NCBI GenBank assembly: GCA_950295325.1
Contig: OX485808.1
Coordinates: 19,238,527 to 19,302,526 of the forward strand
Source of the DNA: Polytrichum commune
Taxonomy: Eukaryota > Streptophyta > Polytrichopsida > Polytrichales > Polytrichaceae
Length of the DNA stretch: 64,000 nt
Reading direction: 5' to 3'
Positions 11,937 to 22,293 of this stretch are shown here, piece after piece; the stretch's first letter is position 1; each line of letters opens with the position of its first letter. Below the pieces are notes generated by a model. That model did not search any database, had not been told where the DNA came from, and worked only from the letters and a program-made list of their open reading frames with translations. The translations under genes and the position numbers were made by a program.

Positions 11937-12186
11937 TCAAGTGGGTAAAGAAACAAACCTGCACAAGGCCTCTGTAGCAATTCACTGATTTCCCAGCCGA
12001 AATACCTTTCGAAACGATCCGACTACGTGTGTTCTTGCCCACATGAATCATTTCTGTCCCAGTATCTGCTTGCTGTTTATTGTTGGTAAGAGCAACTGAA
12101 TAGAACTCTCCAATTGAGTTATCCCCTTTTAACACAACACTAGGGTACTTCCAAGTGATCGCTGATCCTGTTTCCACTTGAGTCCA
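11937..12186 (-). pseudogene. SUFB: SufB exon fragment in the right arm (inverted copy)
   Basis: Read on the minus strand, this repeats 8,287-8,536 almost exactly, from the codons for [18 protein letters not shown] through [10 protein letters not shown]. It then runs about 17 bases into the same intron (GTTTGTTTCTTTACCCACTT). Because intron sequence is included, it is a DNA-level copy and not a reverse-transcribed one. It is a Ser-to-Leu variant of the left copy at one position (PSVVLKG against PSVVSKG). With the left arm it could form a long hairpin transcript. Confidence 0.9.
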
Positions 12187-12606
12187 AGAGACTTCCAGCC
12201 ATAAATCAAGAAACTCAACAAAACCTCGTACTCTGCACTACTGGTAGTCTCGCTTCAACACTAACACCAAACCTTTCCTTCGTCCACGCTAATAAAGCAC
12301 CTCTGCGTTGGATACTCTTGCCACACCGAACTCCCGCCACTTCTAGTAATCAAGATTCAAGATAGACAACACGCAGTAAGACACAGACACACACACACAC
12401 ACTCTCCAGACCTCTGCCAGCTGTTAGCTTCACCATTACCACCACAGGTGCTCCCTTGTTTATGGTGGTGAAGAATTTGATCTCCAGCAGTGACTCGAGA
12501 GGAAGAATGGAGTTGTTTCGATGGAATTTTGCATATAATCTTCGGGATTTTAGATTTGAAGCTGATGCGTCGGAAGGTTTGTGAATTACGCTCGCTCGAA
12601 ACGAAG
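12187..12606. other. Right-arm spacer with a CA microsatellite
   Basis: A short (CA)n tract lies at about 12,381-12,403. The rest has no counterpart in the left arm and no ORF that I can assign. Confidence 0.5.
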
Positions 12607-12980
12607 TTTCTGGGATTAGGGTTTAAGAGGTGATTTGAGGTTTATTTGAAAGAAACCCTGGAGGTGGAGATTTGTTTGATTCATTAGCATTAGTACGCCT
12701 CTCATATGCCAAAGAGATTGAGCAGCAGGAAATTAGCTTCTAGTTGCACCCCCTCCTGTGAGCATGGAGTGTGGGTAGTCGGGTGCTCTCCTGGTGGTCG
12801 GGAGCGCGAGACCTGAGAGTAAGCGCGACCGGATGACAGTTCATCCCGGTGGATGAGCGGGCGGGCGGCCAAGGCTCGGGACGGCCAGGGTCGGGGAGAG
12901 GGAGGGTCGGGGAGCTGCGGGCTGCCCCTGCCCGCAATCAAGCTCCGTGTTACGCTCGTAGAGGAGGTTTAGAGAGACCC
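12607..12980 (-). repeat. Right 374-bp terminal inverted repeat
   Basis: Reverse complement of 7,150-7,523 with few differences and equal length. The low divergence between the two ends suggests a fairly recent insertion. Confidence 0.9.
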
Positions 12981-13004
12981 CCTCTGACGCCGCCTAGTGG
13001 CCTT

Positions 13005-14187
13005 CGCAGAGCTTGAACAGTGCCGCCCCTGCTTGCGGCGTTCCTATCTGTTCCACCAATCAACCCACTTGGCCCTCTCAAACGGTGAAACCCTAGGGCA
13101 GAGCATCAATCGTTGGAGAACACCGTGCCGCTGTCGCAGAGCGTCTTGTTGGAGAACACTGCGCCGATTGTTTGTTCGAGTTCAATATCACTTCTGCAAT
13201 TTGGTAAGTACCTTCTGAGCAGACGATGCTACGTTAAAATAGTGACTTGTAGAGTGTGACGAATGAGATAAGAATCACTCGACTTGTATACCTCTGTTGC
13301 GAACACTTTAAGACTGTAAGGATGCACTTGAGGTACCTTTAATGCATCTCTTTCCTTCGCTGTTTAATCATCTCCAGTTGGGCTCCAGTTCAGTCTACCA
13401 GTGTCTGGGGAGAGTTTTCACATAATCTGTGAAGATCCTAGTGTTCCCAAGTCCAACCGGTTATGTGTTGTGATCTTTCGGTTCCTCTTTACTAATGTGA
13501 GGTATGTTCCATAGATTCCTCAAACTAGCAGTCGGCTCTCCCCGTTCATTGGTCGTCTCCTTTTATTCAGTCTGATCTTCTGAAGGCTGGCTCTTCATCG
13601 ATGCATGCAAATGCTCAACTTGTACTACTTGACTAAGTGAACTATGAAATTTTCACATGCCCCTGTAGTCGTGGAAATTCTCTAGTCACCCATCACACGT
13701 ATGTATTTCCATCCCTGCTATCGCAGTAAAGCTAATGTCAGCATTTCGCGAAACTATGAGAGCTTGCTTCAGTTCTCATCTTTCACATCTTCTGTACATT
13801 AACACTACGGGGATTGCTTGTTCGTAGTTACCACATTCATGCATCTGACTGAGTTAGTGCACTGTAATGTCGCATTTTTGCAAGTGATTTCTCCTCCAAT
13901 TTGTTCATTACCCGAGGTTTTATTTACTGCTTTGTCGAACTTGTCCGATTCAAGGTAATGATATGCAGTCCGTTAATTATGGAGGAACCCTAGTCATTAC
14001 TGTGTCGGTTATTCAAAAAATTACTCGAGAACTGTTTACTGAGTGGCACCGCAATACAGAGCATGTGAAGTGGTGATCTAGTAGAGATTAGAAGTTGTCT
14101 TTGACAGAAGCAGATAATTTCTGTGTTCTAATTGTTATCAGTGATCCCACTAAATTTACACGTTAATGTTGCGGTAATTGAAAGGAC
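13005..14187. other. Intergenic; possible untranslated leader at 13,005-13,202
   Basis: 13,005-13,202 is GC-richer than its surroundings and ends with a strong splice donor (TTTG|GTAAGT at 13,203), as an untranslated first exon would. No downstream coding exon could be joined to it. 13,210-14,187 shows nothing further. Confidence 0.25.
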
Positions 14188-15349
14188 TACCGTACGTTAA
14201 GGGCAGCTTCGGCACAAAATAATTCTAAAAATAGATGCCGAAAATTTTGGAAAATTATTGACATTTTTTGCCGAATATAAAATTAATTAATTTTCAAAAT
14301 TGCTGAAAAGTAAGAAATTTTAACTTCTCACTAGAATTTTACTTACACTGGAAGCATATATGAATTCTGAAGGAGAGAAGGTGCTCCTTTTGTAATCAAG
14401 CTCACTTACATTAGTCCACAAAGAATATGGGTCAAGAAGTAGCAAGACTCTAAGTGAGGCTTTTCAAATGTGTTGTACACAATTTTTTGGAGCCCAATTG
14501 AGCATAGAAGATGAAGTTTTATAGAATTTTGTCCGACTAACAAAAGTTGAGAAATCAAGTAATCTTCCACCTCCAACAAGTTTTGTGTCAAAATAAGTCT
14601 TTATGCGAAAGATATGGACAAAACATTGCAGCCGTGTAAAGATCAAAAAATTAAAATGCGTTCATAACAGTTTTTCAGAGCTCATTTGTGCATAGAAGAT
14701 CAACATTTTTGGAATTTTGTTGCTCTAAGAAAAGTTTAGAAATCAAGTAATCTTCCACCTCCAACAAGTTTTGTGTCAAAATAAGTCTTTATGCGAAAGA
14801 TATGGACAAAACATTGCAGCCGTGTAAAGATCAAAAAATTAAAATGCGTTCATAACAGTTTTTCGGAGCTCATTTGTGCATAGAAGATCAACTTTTTTGG
14901 AATTTTGTTGCTCTAAGAAAAGTTTAGAAATCAAGTAATCTTCCACCTCCAACAAATTTTATGTCATTTGAAGACTCTATGCAAAAGTTATGCGTGTTAT
15001 AAAAATGAAGTCTAACTAGGTGCTTCACCTCAAACTTTACATATCCCATACGCATTGTTGAACACAACTCCACTCTACTTGTATAAAGCACAGAGCATTC
15101 TCAACTCTTCACAAAATCGTGAAAGATTTATATCTTTTGTAAAACTCTTCACACAAATTGTGAAATAGTGAATGAACATCCTTGTTTACTGTTAGATAAT
15201 AACTTCTTGGATGTGTGCCGAAATTGCATTATTAAACTATTTAAAATACCAAAAATTTTAGTAATTTTTTTTTTGCCGCCGAACACTGTTTTTTTACTTT
15301 TAATAATTATTCGGCAAGAGAGCGCCGAAGCTGCCCTTAACGTACGGTA
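14188..15349 (-). mobile_element. 1,158-bp non-autonomous DNA transposon, copy 2 (inverted)
   Basis: The element (14,190-15,347) is the reverse complement of 607-1,764, with the same 24-bp TIRs, the same length and TA on each side. It carries the same 188-bp internal repeats and TTCGGCA-rich ends. Sequence differences between the copies are few, so both probably moved recently using a transposase encoded elsewhere. Confidence 0.88.
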
Positions 15350-16168
15350 TGCTTTTCGCAAGTCTTCTACAACTGGTTCCTCTTGTTTGTGGGCTTATTG
15401 ACAAATTCCTCTTCCTTTCTCTTCCTTTCTCTTCCTTTCTTTCACAAATCTCACTTTCTAGCGTTCGTTGACCAACTGATATGGTTTGTGCAACGAACAT
15501 CTCTCATATTATTCTGATGTGATTGTGTAGGGGATTATCTCAGCTTTTGGTTGGAAATTCACTACAATTCCATTTACCCACTTGGAGGTAAATTCACTTG
15601 TTTTTTACTATGTAGTTCATTTTTCATTTTGTAGCTTATTATAGTCAACATCTTGCTTTCTCTTCACCAATAAAAGGCCGAGTTTAGAATGGACATCCAC
15701 TAGCAATCTTGTGCCTTTAAGGTATGTGGGTACTTGGATACTTTGTCAAATAGATCCCTATATTTGATTGGTGTGGTTAGATGAGGATCAAAGAACGAGC
15801 ACCAAAAGACACATGTTAATAAAAGATCGGCCTATGTCTTCAAACATAATTGACATAGTCCAAGCTATAATCATAAGAGTAACCCAACATATGTTGCAAA
15901 ATAGGGTAAGTAACACTATTACGCATGTGACATTAAATACCTCAAAACGGCGTACTCCTGAGATTGGGTTTCAAAATTTGCATTGTTTTTCACAAATGTT
16001 ATTGGTGTTATTTTCTCACTTTGCAGTGTGGAGTATGCTACTGCTTTCAACTTGAAAGAGAACCAAATTGCATTCCAAGGTAAGATCAGCTTTGTAGATT
16101 AATATATAGTATCATAAAAGCCAAATCCGCGAATTGCGCAAATTGCAGAGTCCTAGAAATGGACTCAA
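15350..16168. other. Intergenic with pyrimidine microsatellite
   Basis: A (CTCTTCCTTT)n tract lies at about 15,408-15,442. A 95-codon frame at 15,768-16,055 has no recognisable motif. It could be an upstream exon of the palindrome-associated gene, but nothing in it shows this. Confidence 0.35.
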
Positions 16169-16169
16169 G

Positions 16170-16581
16170 TTTACGGACGCACGTCCGTAAACTCTAGGGA
16201 TAATTGTATAAGAAAGAAAAATTATCCTGCAAAATACATGTGCAAAGTTTACGAACGCGCGTCCGTAAACTCTAAGGATAATTGTGTAAGAAAGAAAAAT
16301 TCTCTTGCAAAATACATGTGCAAAGTTTACGGATGCGCGTCCATAAATTCTAAAGATAATTGTGTAAGAAAGAAAAATTCTCTTGCAAAATACATGTGCA
16401 AAGTTTACGGATGCGCATCCGTAAACTCTAAGGATAATTGTGTAAGAAAGAAAAATTCTCTTGCAAAATACATGTGCAAAGTTTACGGACGCGCGTCCGT
16501 AAACTCTAAGGATAATTGTGTAAGAAAGAACAATTCTCTTGCAAAATACATGCGCAAAGTTTATGAATGCGCATCCATAAA
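16170..16581. repeat. 78-bp tandem array carrying a 22-bp palindrome in every unit
   Basis: Six copies of a palindrome (TTTACGGACGC followed by its own reverse complement) start at 16,170, 16,248, 16,326, 16,404, 16,482 and 16,560, exactly 78 bp apart. The 56 bp between them are conserved (CTCTAAGGATAATTGTGTAAG, then an A-rich run and TGCAAAATACATGTGCAAAG). 78 is a multiple of three, so the array stays open in a frame on both strands (16,238-16,600 plus; 16,112-16,609 minus). I read those frames as a by-product. The array sits upstream of the DGQH ORF, and single copies of the palindrome recur at 16,864, 17,059, 18,448, 25,343 and, degenerate, 26,966. Confidence 0.95.
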
Positions 16582-17136
16582 TATATTGCTTAAATACTAG
16601 CCAATCCATGTAATGATCCTAAACAATATTCGGGAACAATAGCTGTATACAAAATATTATTAAAAACACCCAATAAAATTCCATTGTGAATGTATAAGAA
16701 GATTTTACGTCATATAACAATAACGGTTGACATCATGCATAATCTTATGAATTCTATATATAAATCCACGAGTTCAAATACTAAGAATTGTAAGCACCAA
16801 GCTATAGAAATCTTACAAATAAATAATCACCAATAATTTTTGAATTAAATACTATTATACTTGTTTACGGACGCGTGTCCGTAAACATTCAATACATGTG
16901 ATTTATATATTGAATTGGATTACATAAGATATACATCACATGTTGTAGGCAAATCTATCAATATGAAAGAGGTTTATTCAAATATTATTTTAAATTACAT
17001 TTTGTATATATCCAATCATATAGGTACAAAAATTCTTTGCTTGAATGTTTGTCTAAAATTTACGAACGTGTGTTCGTAAATTAAGTTACGTTTTTATTGA
17101 AATATTATACTAATTATATCTATCTTATTTATGCAG
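16582..17136 (+). promoter_or_regulatory. Spacer with two more palindromes ahead of the DGQH ORF
   Basis: AT-rich DNA carries isolated copies of the 22-bp palindrome at 16,864-16,885 and 17,059-17,080. The right arm of the second gives TTC|GTAAATT (17,075), and the coding ATG at 17,137 follows TTATTTATGCAG. A 62-nt intron 17,075-17,136 is therefore possible. The palindromes could also be binding sites for the encoded protein. Both readings are inferences. Confidence 0.35.
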
Positions 17137-18465
17137 ATGGCTTCTAAAAAGAGAACTGCTATTGAGATGTTTGCAGAGCTTCTCATTCCTCCACTGCCAA
17201 ACGTAATCAAAGATCTTAGCAACAACGACCATTACAAGCCAAAAGACGAAATTGTAGATAACTGGGCAGACATTGTAGAAAAATATGAAAAAGAAATATT
17301 TGTGTTTAGATTTGCCTACCAAATAAAGGCAAACATAGAAGAATCCGAAAAATGGATTAAACTGAAACTGTGGACAATAAAGTGTGCAGTTGCCCAAAGG
17401 GATTATGTCGTGATCGATTTGGAGAAGAAGGATGATCGAATAATATTTATTTTGCACGAGTCTTACCATCCATTTAACAAAAATGAGTGTGAACTTGGAA
17501 GTTCAGATGCACGTTGCTTCAACTTCGAGAAGGAATTTCAAGACTACGCGTGCAATGCACCTTGGACGGGTAAGCGGCTTGGACGTCTCTTGAACAATGT
17601 GACAAGAGTGAATGACGCCTTGCTAGAGGCCAAGAAAAGAAAAGAAAAGAAAAGATCTGTCGCATCTGCAAAAAACAAACGTGTTCATAAGCCCGTTCCA
17701 GAAACCTCAAGACCATCTCAAAGTGGTGCATCAAGAGGAAACAGACAAGCAAGCAAACGCTCTCACTCTCAGATGGAGTCGTCTAGGCTTACAGAAGGGC
17801 CAGATATCAGCTCCACACTTACTGTCGCACCTCTTCTAAAAAAAGGACAACGCCCTAACGCCGAATTATCAACAAAGATATTCCAAGAGTTCGACGAGAG
17901 GACAAAAGGATGTTGGCCACTTGGTAGATATTTCACATTTGAAGTGGACGTTTACAAATGTCACAAAGGAAATAAAAACATGAATACCAGGGCAAAAGAA
18001 GATAGCGGAGTGTGGTGGCAAATGAACAATATCATGAACAATCCCAAATTCGACAGACAAACGATTTATGTGACACCCAAGGATCCGGTGGTTAAAGTCA
18101 CAGAGAAAAATTGGCCTATTCTCAAGGAAGGAGAGTTTTATATAGTCGATGGCCAACACAGTGTGATGGTTGCAAAAGCTCTTCTTGCTAATGATGAGTG
18201 GAAAAATCCTTTGAAGGGAGCAATCCGATATTAGAAGGCATTTGTCGTGTATTCTAAAGACTCAAACCAGCTTATTGCAATATCTGCTTTCATGAACCAA
18301 GGCAACAAAGTGAGGCAATTTGAGGCTTCATGGGCAGCCAACATTGTGGCTGGGAGAACCTTGTGGGTGGAGCACGGATGTCCACCTAAAGAAAGAGAGA
18401 ATGCCGTGACTAAGAACCCCAAATGGCAGATAAATCTTTCGACTGAATTTACGAATGCGTGTTCG
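17137..18465 (+). pseudogene. Unknown large protein with a DGQH (ParB/DGQHR-like) motif; in-frame stop
   Basis: An ATG at 17,137 (or 17,131) opens a frame of 367 codons to TAG 18,232-18,234. The frame continues without other stops to 18,465. Residues 1-150 are charged and contain many aromatic residues. About 165-235 is a Lys/Arg/Ser-rich linker that looks like a nuclear localisation region. The part after residue 245 ends in EFYIVDGQHSVMVAKALL, which resembles the DGQH/ParB-type phosphotransfer-nuclease motif. Reading through the TAG gives AFVVYSKDSNQLIAISAFMN and a Trp/Cys-rich end, clearly part of the same protein, so CAG to TAG is the likely lesion. The next exon joins through a donor at 18,466 that lies inside a palindrome copy. 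Assignment to the DGQHR/ParB fold rests on one motif and is tentative. Confidence 0.5.
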
Positions 18466-18469
18466 TAAC
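18448..18469. promoter_or_regulatory. Palindrome copy overlapping a splice donor
   Basis: TTTACGAATGC followed by GTGTTCGTAAC is a degenerate copy of the array palindrome. Its right arm provides TTC|GTAACC, the likely 5' splice site of an 81-nt intron (18,466-18,546) that ends TGCCTCTTGCAG. Confidence 0.45.
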
Positions 18470-18546
18470 CCTCTCCATTTACCCTCTAATGTTTTAATTG
18501 TTTGATTTTTTCTATGCTAATTTTTTTGCGTTTATGCCTCTTGCAG

Positions 18547-19113
18547 ACATTTAGCAATGCAATCTTAATAAAGTTCTCCAGTATAGACATGAAAACAAGC
18601 GGCAAAAAAACGGTACAGGAATTAAAATGTGAGTTGAAGATCATTACTGCCACAGAAGAAACATGGGCAATCTGGTTGGGATTTTTTGATGCTCACAACA
18701 ACAGAGACCTTGTAAATCCAGACACAGATAACACCTTCAAGATTGACTCCAAGGTGAAAATACCACCAATAATAAGAGAGTTTTTCCGTCCCGCCCAAGG
18801 ATTGCTTGACTCAGAGCTTTACAGAGCGGCACAACACATTCTTCTCGAAACTCCGCGAAGGACTCTACCTTACCCCAAAATATTTTTGAAGCGACCGAAA
18901 CATATGAAGCCTTCTACGTACCATATGAAGGAATGGTGCGAATACAGAAAGAAGAAGACCATGGCCATAAGGGAGATAAGCAAATTGTTGTCCACTTACA
19001 ATCTCACTAATTCAGATGGTGAGGTAGTGCAATCCCCTTGGAGCTATTTTAATCCTAACAACAAACAACAGACAATAGACTCGGCATATGCGAATCACAT
19101 GCATATGCTATAA
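18547..19113 (+). CDS. Second exon of the DGQH-motif protein, unknown domain
   Basis: The frame is open from the acceptor at 18,546 to TAA 19,111-19,113. It begins TFSNAILIKFSSIDMKTSGK, then has a Trp-containing charged segment (EETWAIWLGFFDAHNNRDLV) and a basic region with PKIFLKRPKHMKPSTYHMK. It ends HMHML. No stop or frameshift is seen. I do not know the family. It sits 81 nt after the previous exon in the same orientation, and its composition matches, so I take it as the same gene. Below it the region is disrupted by SINE and LTR insertions, so the gene may once have continued into 23,907-27,397. Confidence 0.4.
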   Translation, partial: TFSNAILIKFSSIDMKTSGKKTVQELKCELKIITATEETWAIWLGFFDAHNNRDLVNPDTDNTFKIDSKVKIPPIIREFFRPAQGLLDSELYRAAQHILLETPRRTLPYPKIFLKRPKHMKPSTYHMKEWCEYRKKKTMAIREISKLLSTYNLTNSDGEVVQSPWSYFNPNNKQQTIDSAYANHMHML

Positions 19114-19500
19114 TATAACTTTGCTATTCTAAAAATAATTTCACACCAAAATTCACAATGTCAGAGAAGGCTCAACAACCGGCCTCTCCCTTGCTTGCTC
19201 AACTACTGAGAGAGAGAGTTATATTTTTCAACTACCTAATAGGCCCCGAGAACCAGCCGAGGCCTTGTAACTACCTCAACTATAACAGATTATTGTCCTT
19301 ACTACTAGTTGTTTCCAATCTCCCAAGACAATTGCCTATTCCCACTAGTCATTTTAGGCAAATTGAATATCTAAGTAAGTAAAGACTCTATTTGCACTTG
19401 ATCCAGAAATGAGCCAAAAATTTCAGAATTTAGTACTACAGGAAATCAACGTCATTGCCATACAACATGCCATGTCCATAATCTTACACAAAAGGAGAAT
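19114..19500. other. Downstream of the DGQH exon, no gene recognised
   Basis: A 74-codon frame at 19,158-19,382 has no known motif. Nothing else seen. Confidence 0.35.
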
Positions 19501-19509
19501 AGAAAACAA

Positions 19510-19805
19510 CGAACCACTACCAACAACACACACAACTTACATAACAACCCCAAATACCCACCAAAAAATAAATAATTAAGATTAAAAGAAAATAATAAAT
19601 GCCAACAAAAGCCAAAGAATTGTTACAACCCATGGCAAGGGCTGATGGCCATATGTTCCACCAAGTAAACTCACATAGCATATGCCAAGTCACTTGCATC
19701 ACAATATAATGCTCGTATGAGGCCATCAAGAATTGAACCCGGACCACTAAACCGGTGCTAATAACCCCCACATTTAAAGAACCACTAAGTAGCCCACTTG
19801 GTGAC
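19510..19805 (-). repeat. Probable tRNA-derived SINE
   Basis: On the minus strand there is an A-box-like GGCTACTTAGTGG (19,794-19,782). About 41 bases later comes a B-box GGTTCAATTC (19,739-19,730), in the order and spacing of a pol III promoter inside a tRNA head. The sequence downstream is not tRNA-like and ends in an AT-rich tail (19,560-19,600). It does not fold as a complete tRNA by eye, so a SINE is preferred over a tRNA gene. The boundaries are approximate. Confidence 0.5.
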
Positions 19806-20718
19806 CACCACACGAAGAAACACAAAACACATACCCTTACAAACATCACAACCACATTAACATCAACAATACAAAAATCATCCAATCACTAAGTTTCCAT
19901 GGTCACCTTGGTTACCTTGGTTATTATAGTGCCCACCCCGAGAGGGGTTAGTAGTCCTACACCATGGTTATTATGCCCACTAGACATAATATCAAGGGTG
20001 GGTCGAACAAGCATTTCAATCATGTTGATCCCATAAGAATCAACGTTTCTTCTCTCTCTTTGTGTGAATGCTTGTTGTTTGATGAGGCACACACAAAGTA
20101 AGAGGCTACCACCCCACTACAATTATCATCAACACATACCACCCCCCACCAGATACCATAAACATAGATAACCACCAACACACAACCTTAAAAATTATCA
20201 CATGGAACACTATATTCATTAATTAGAGACTTTTAGTTGATTTTGAGACTATTTAAGGACGTTCTTTTCAAATATGGACCAGTAATTACGAACTAAAACT
20301 CGCATATGTATAGGTTTGGAAATAATTATTAGACATAAAGGCATCGAATTGAACGAAAATGTCAAGCATACATGAAAATATTTGCGTATGAAATGAGAAA
20401 TCGACCTCAATGGAAGGGAAAATACGGATAATGAATGGAAATTGAATTACTTCAATGGGAATAAATACAAGTATAATGGAAATACCATCATTGTCTTGGA
20501 GAACTAGAAATAAAATAGTAAGTTATCACTAATATGTCATAGCACTGAACCTATTTCTAGTTTAGGGAGTCCGTCCCACTATTTTTTTTTCGCGGCCGCG
20601 TCCTTGTTTTTGGCAGCCTCCATGGCTCTGAAAATCTCCAGCGCACGGCTGTAACCATTTTTGTTGACGGGCCCGGAATATGTGTCGTTTTTCCATATAA
20701 TATTATCCGGACGCGCTC
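19806..20718. other. Intergenic, no gene seen
   Basis: AC-rich and then AT-rich DNA without recognisable ORFs. The block just before the LTR (20,590-20,680) is GC-richer but has no feature I can name. Confidence 0.4.
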
Positions 20719-22293
20719 TGTGAGCCCAAAGCAGTGTTCACATGTGTTTTTAATCTGAAGACCATTAGAACTATGGGTTTTGGATTTACATTCAAATATG
20801 CAAAAGATAAGAAAGTTGAGCTTTTAAGTTTAAGTTTAGAATTATGTTTGGGTGCCTAATGGGGCATTTAATAGGGTTGAGATTACGTGGATCAAATTAG
20901 TGATTGCTTAAGGGTTTGATTGGGCTTAGAGTTAGGGTGTGAAATTGATTGTTGAAGGGTTAGGCCTTAGGCAAGCAAGTGTTCCGGCAGCTGGGGTTAA
21001 TTGACCATTTTAGGATCGAGTGGTGAGTGTTTGGGGAGAGGCCAATGGGACCCTAGAGGAATGCGGGCTCGGCACCAGCAGGTGTCGGGCTGGCGGCTGA
21101 ACCACAGTTTCTCTTGGGAAAGGGAGATGAGGCAGACACAGATTAGAGAGCGGGGAGGCAACCTCCTCGTGTGGTTACGGTTGGGATGCCAAAGACCGAG
21201 TTCGGCGAGGAGCTGAGCATCAGCGGTGAAGGGCATTACCCAGTGGCTAAGAAGGGAAACTGGGAAAATCTCGCATCGTTTGAGGCCAGTTCTTGATTCG
21301 GGGGCAACAAGCTACACCAAGTGAATCTCTGGTAATCAGGAGCTAACTTGGATCTCTTCGAATTTCCGCACCCTATCTCACAAGGGTAGAACCAGGGAAG
21401 GGATTGGAGGGTGGCTCGGAATGAGCATGGCACATTGCTGGGCTGCATCTGGAAATAATGATCACACCGAATTGGACATCAAAACACGGCTCAAATCTAT
21501 TGAAAGGCAGTGCAAGGAGGAAGAGGAGTCAGGTGGATTTCACCTGTGGGTGCAGAACCTTGACCTTGGCATCAGAGACATTAATCGTTGATGAAGGGGC
21601 ATGCATTAGATTGTAGGTACTCAACCGGGGTGTGGGTTCCATAAGACCAGTTGCAGGCATGGGATTTACTGAGAGCTGTGCTGGTTGGGCGAGCTGAGGA
21701 CTTGATTCCGAATCAGGGCACCTGGTGGAGCTCCGATAATGGTCAGTTTGAGGGAAAGGTTAATGTGGGTGCCAAGGGCCAGGAAAAGGGCTTGCTGGCT
21801 CCAAGGGTTAGGCAGAATCCAAAGAATATATGGACGGCAGTCGACTTTGGAATTCCAACATAAGAGATTGATGCAGGGCTGAACCAGCACACGGCATTAG
21901 GGCCCTGGATTACCGAGTTAAGTGTGGTGACAAACCTGATTATATAGGTTTGGATGAATTAGCATTTAGGAGGAGTAGGCATTGCTAGTCACAAGTGTGA
22001 GTAGTGGTGCTCCCATTTCATTAAGACATGGGTTAGTAGTCAGTATAGTGTGAACTAGGAGGGTTTTGGATTTAAGTGCGCGAGGAGAATTTCATTAGGG
22101 TACTTGGGTTAATTATCACCATAGGGTGAAAGAGTGTTTCTTAACACTTGTAACCTAGTGTAATTGAATAAAAACATATGTTGGGAATTATGTTGTGGAG
22201 GCAACAAGTACTGAATTAAGGGCCAAGGGAAGCTAGCAAGTACATGTGAGCCATAGGCTCTCACCCGGACCACGACGCTTAAGGGTGGGGGTT
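20719..22293 (+). mobile_element. LTR of the TGTGAGCC family, diverged subfamily (LTR-C)
   Basis: It starts TGTGAGCCCAAAG and ends near CTCACCCGGACCACGACGCTTAAGGG, the same order of end motifs as in LTR1. The central GC-rich part (21,000-21,900) differs from LTR1 but matches the LTR at 60,969. No clean target duplication could be found, and the right end runs straight into another LTR-like start (TGTCACC) at 22,294, so it may be truncated or nested. The GC-rich short frames within are not taken as genes. Confidence 0.7.

Larger units (their letters stand above)
7135..13004 (-). mobile_element. MULE-like element with long TIRs and captured SufB sequence
   Basis: Inverted repeats of 374 bp (7,150-7,523 and 12,607-12,980) bound a 5.8-kb segment. 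It holds a decayed MULE-type SWIM-domain transposase fragment (minus strand) and pieces of a SufB gene in both arms. Long TIRs, a SWIM transposase and captured gene exons with their introns are the hallmarks of Mutator-like (Pack-MULE type) elements. A 10-bp direct repeat TAGTGGCCTT occurs at 7,135-7,144 and 12,995-13,004, a few bases outside the TIRs. It has the right size for a MULE target duplication, but it does not abut the TIRs exactly (5 bp away on the left, 14 bp on the right). Confidence 0.75.

Noticed and set aside
15768-16055. 95-codon ORF as first exon of the DGQH gene
   Set aside because: No motif, start context or splice donor ties it to the downstream exons.
16170-16581. CRISPR-like array
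   Set aside because: The intervals between palindromes are near-identical, so there are no spacers. The context is a plant genome.
16112-16609. Long open frames on both strands with 26-residue repeats
   Set aside because: The 78-bp period is a multiple of three and stop-free, so both strands stay open automatically. There is no sign of a real gene.
19700-19805. A functional tRNA gene
   Set aside because: A and B boxes are present, but no acceptor stem or cloverleaf could be formed by eye.
20997-21890. Short ORFs in the GC-rich part of LTR-C
   Set aside because: They occur on both strands, match no family and lie within LTR sequence.
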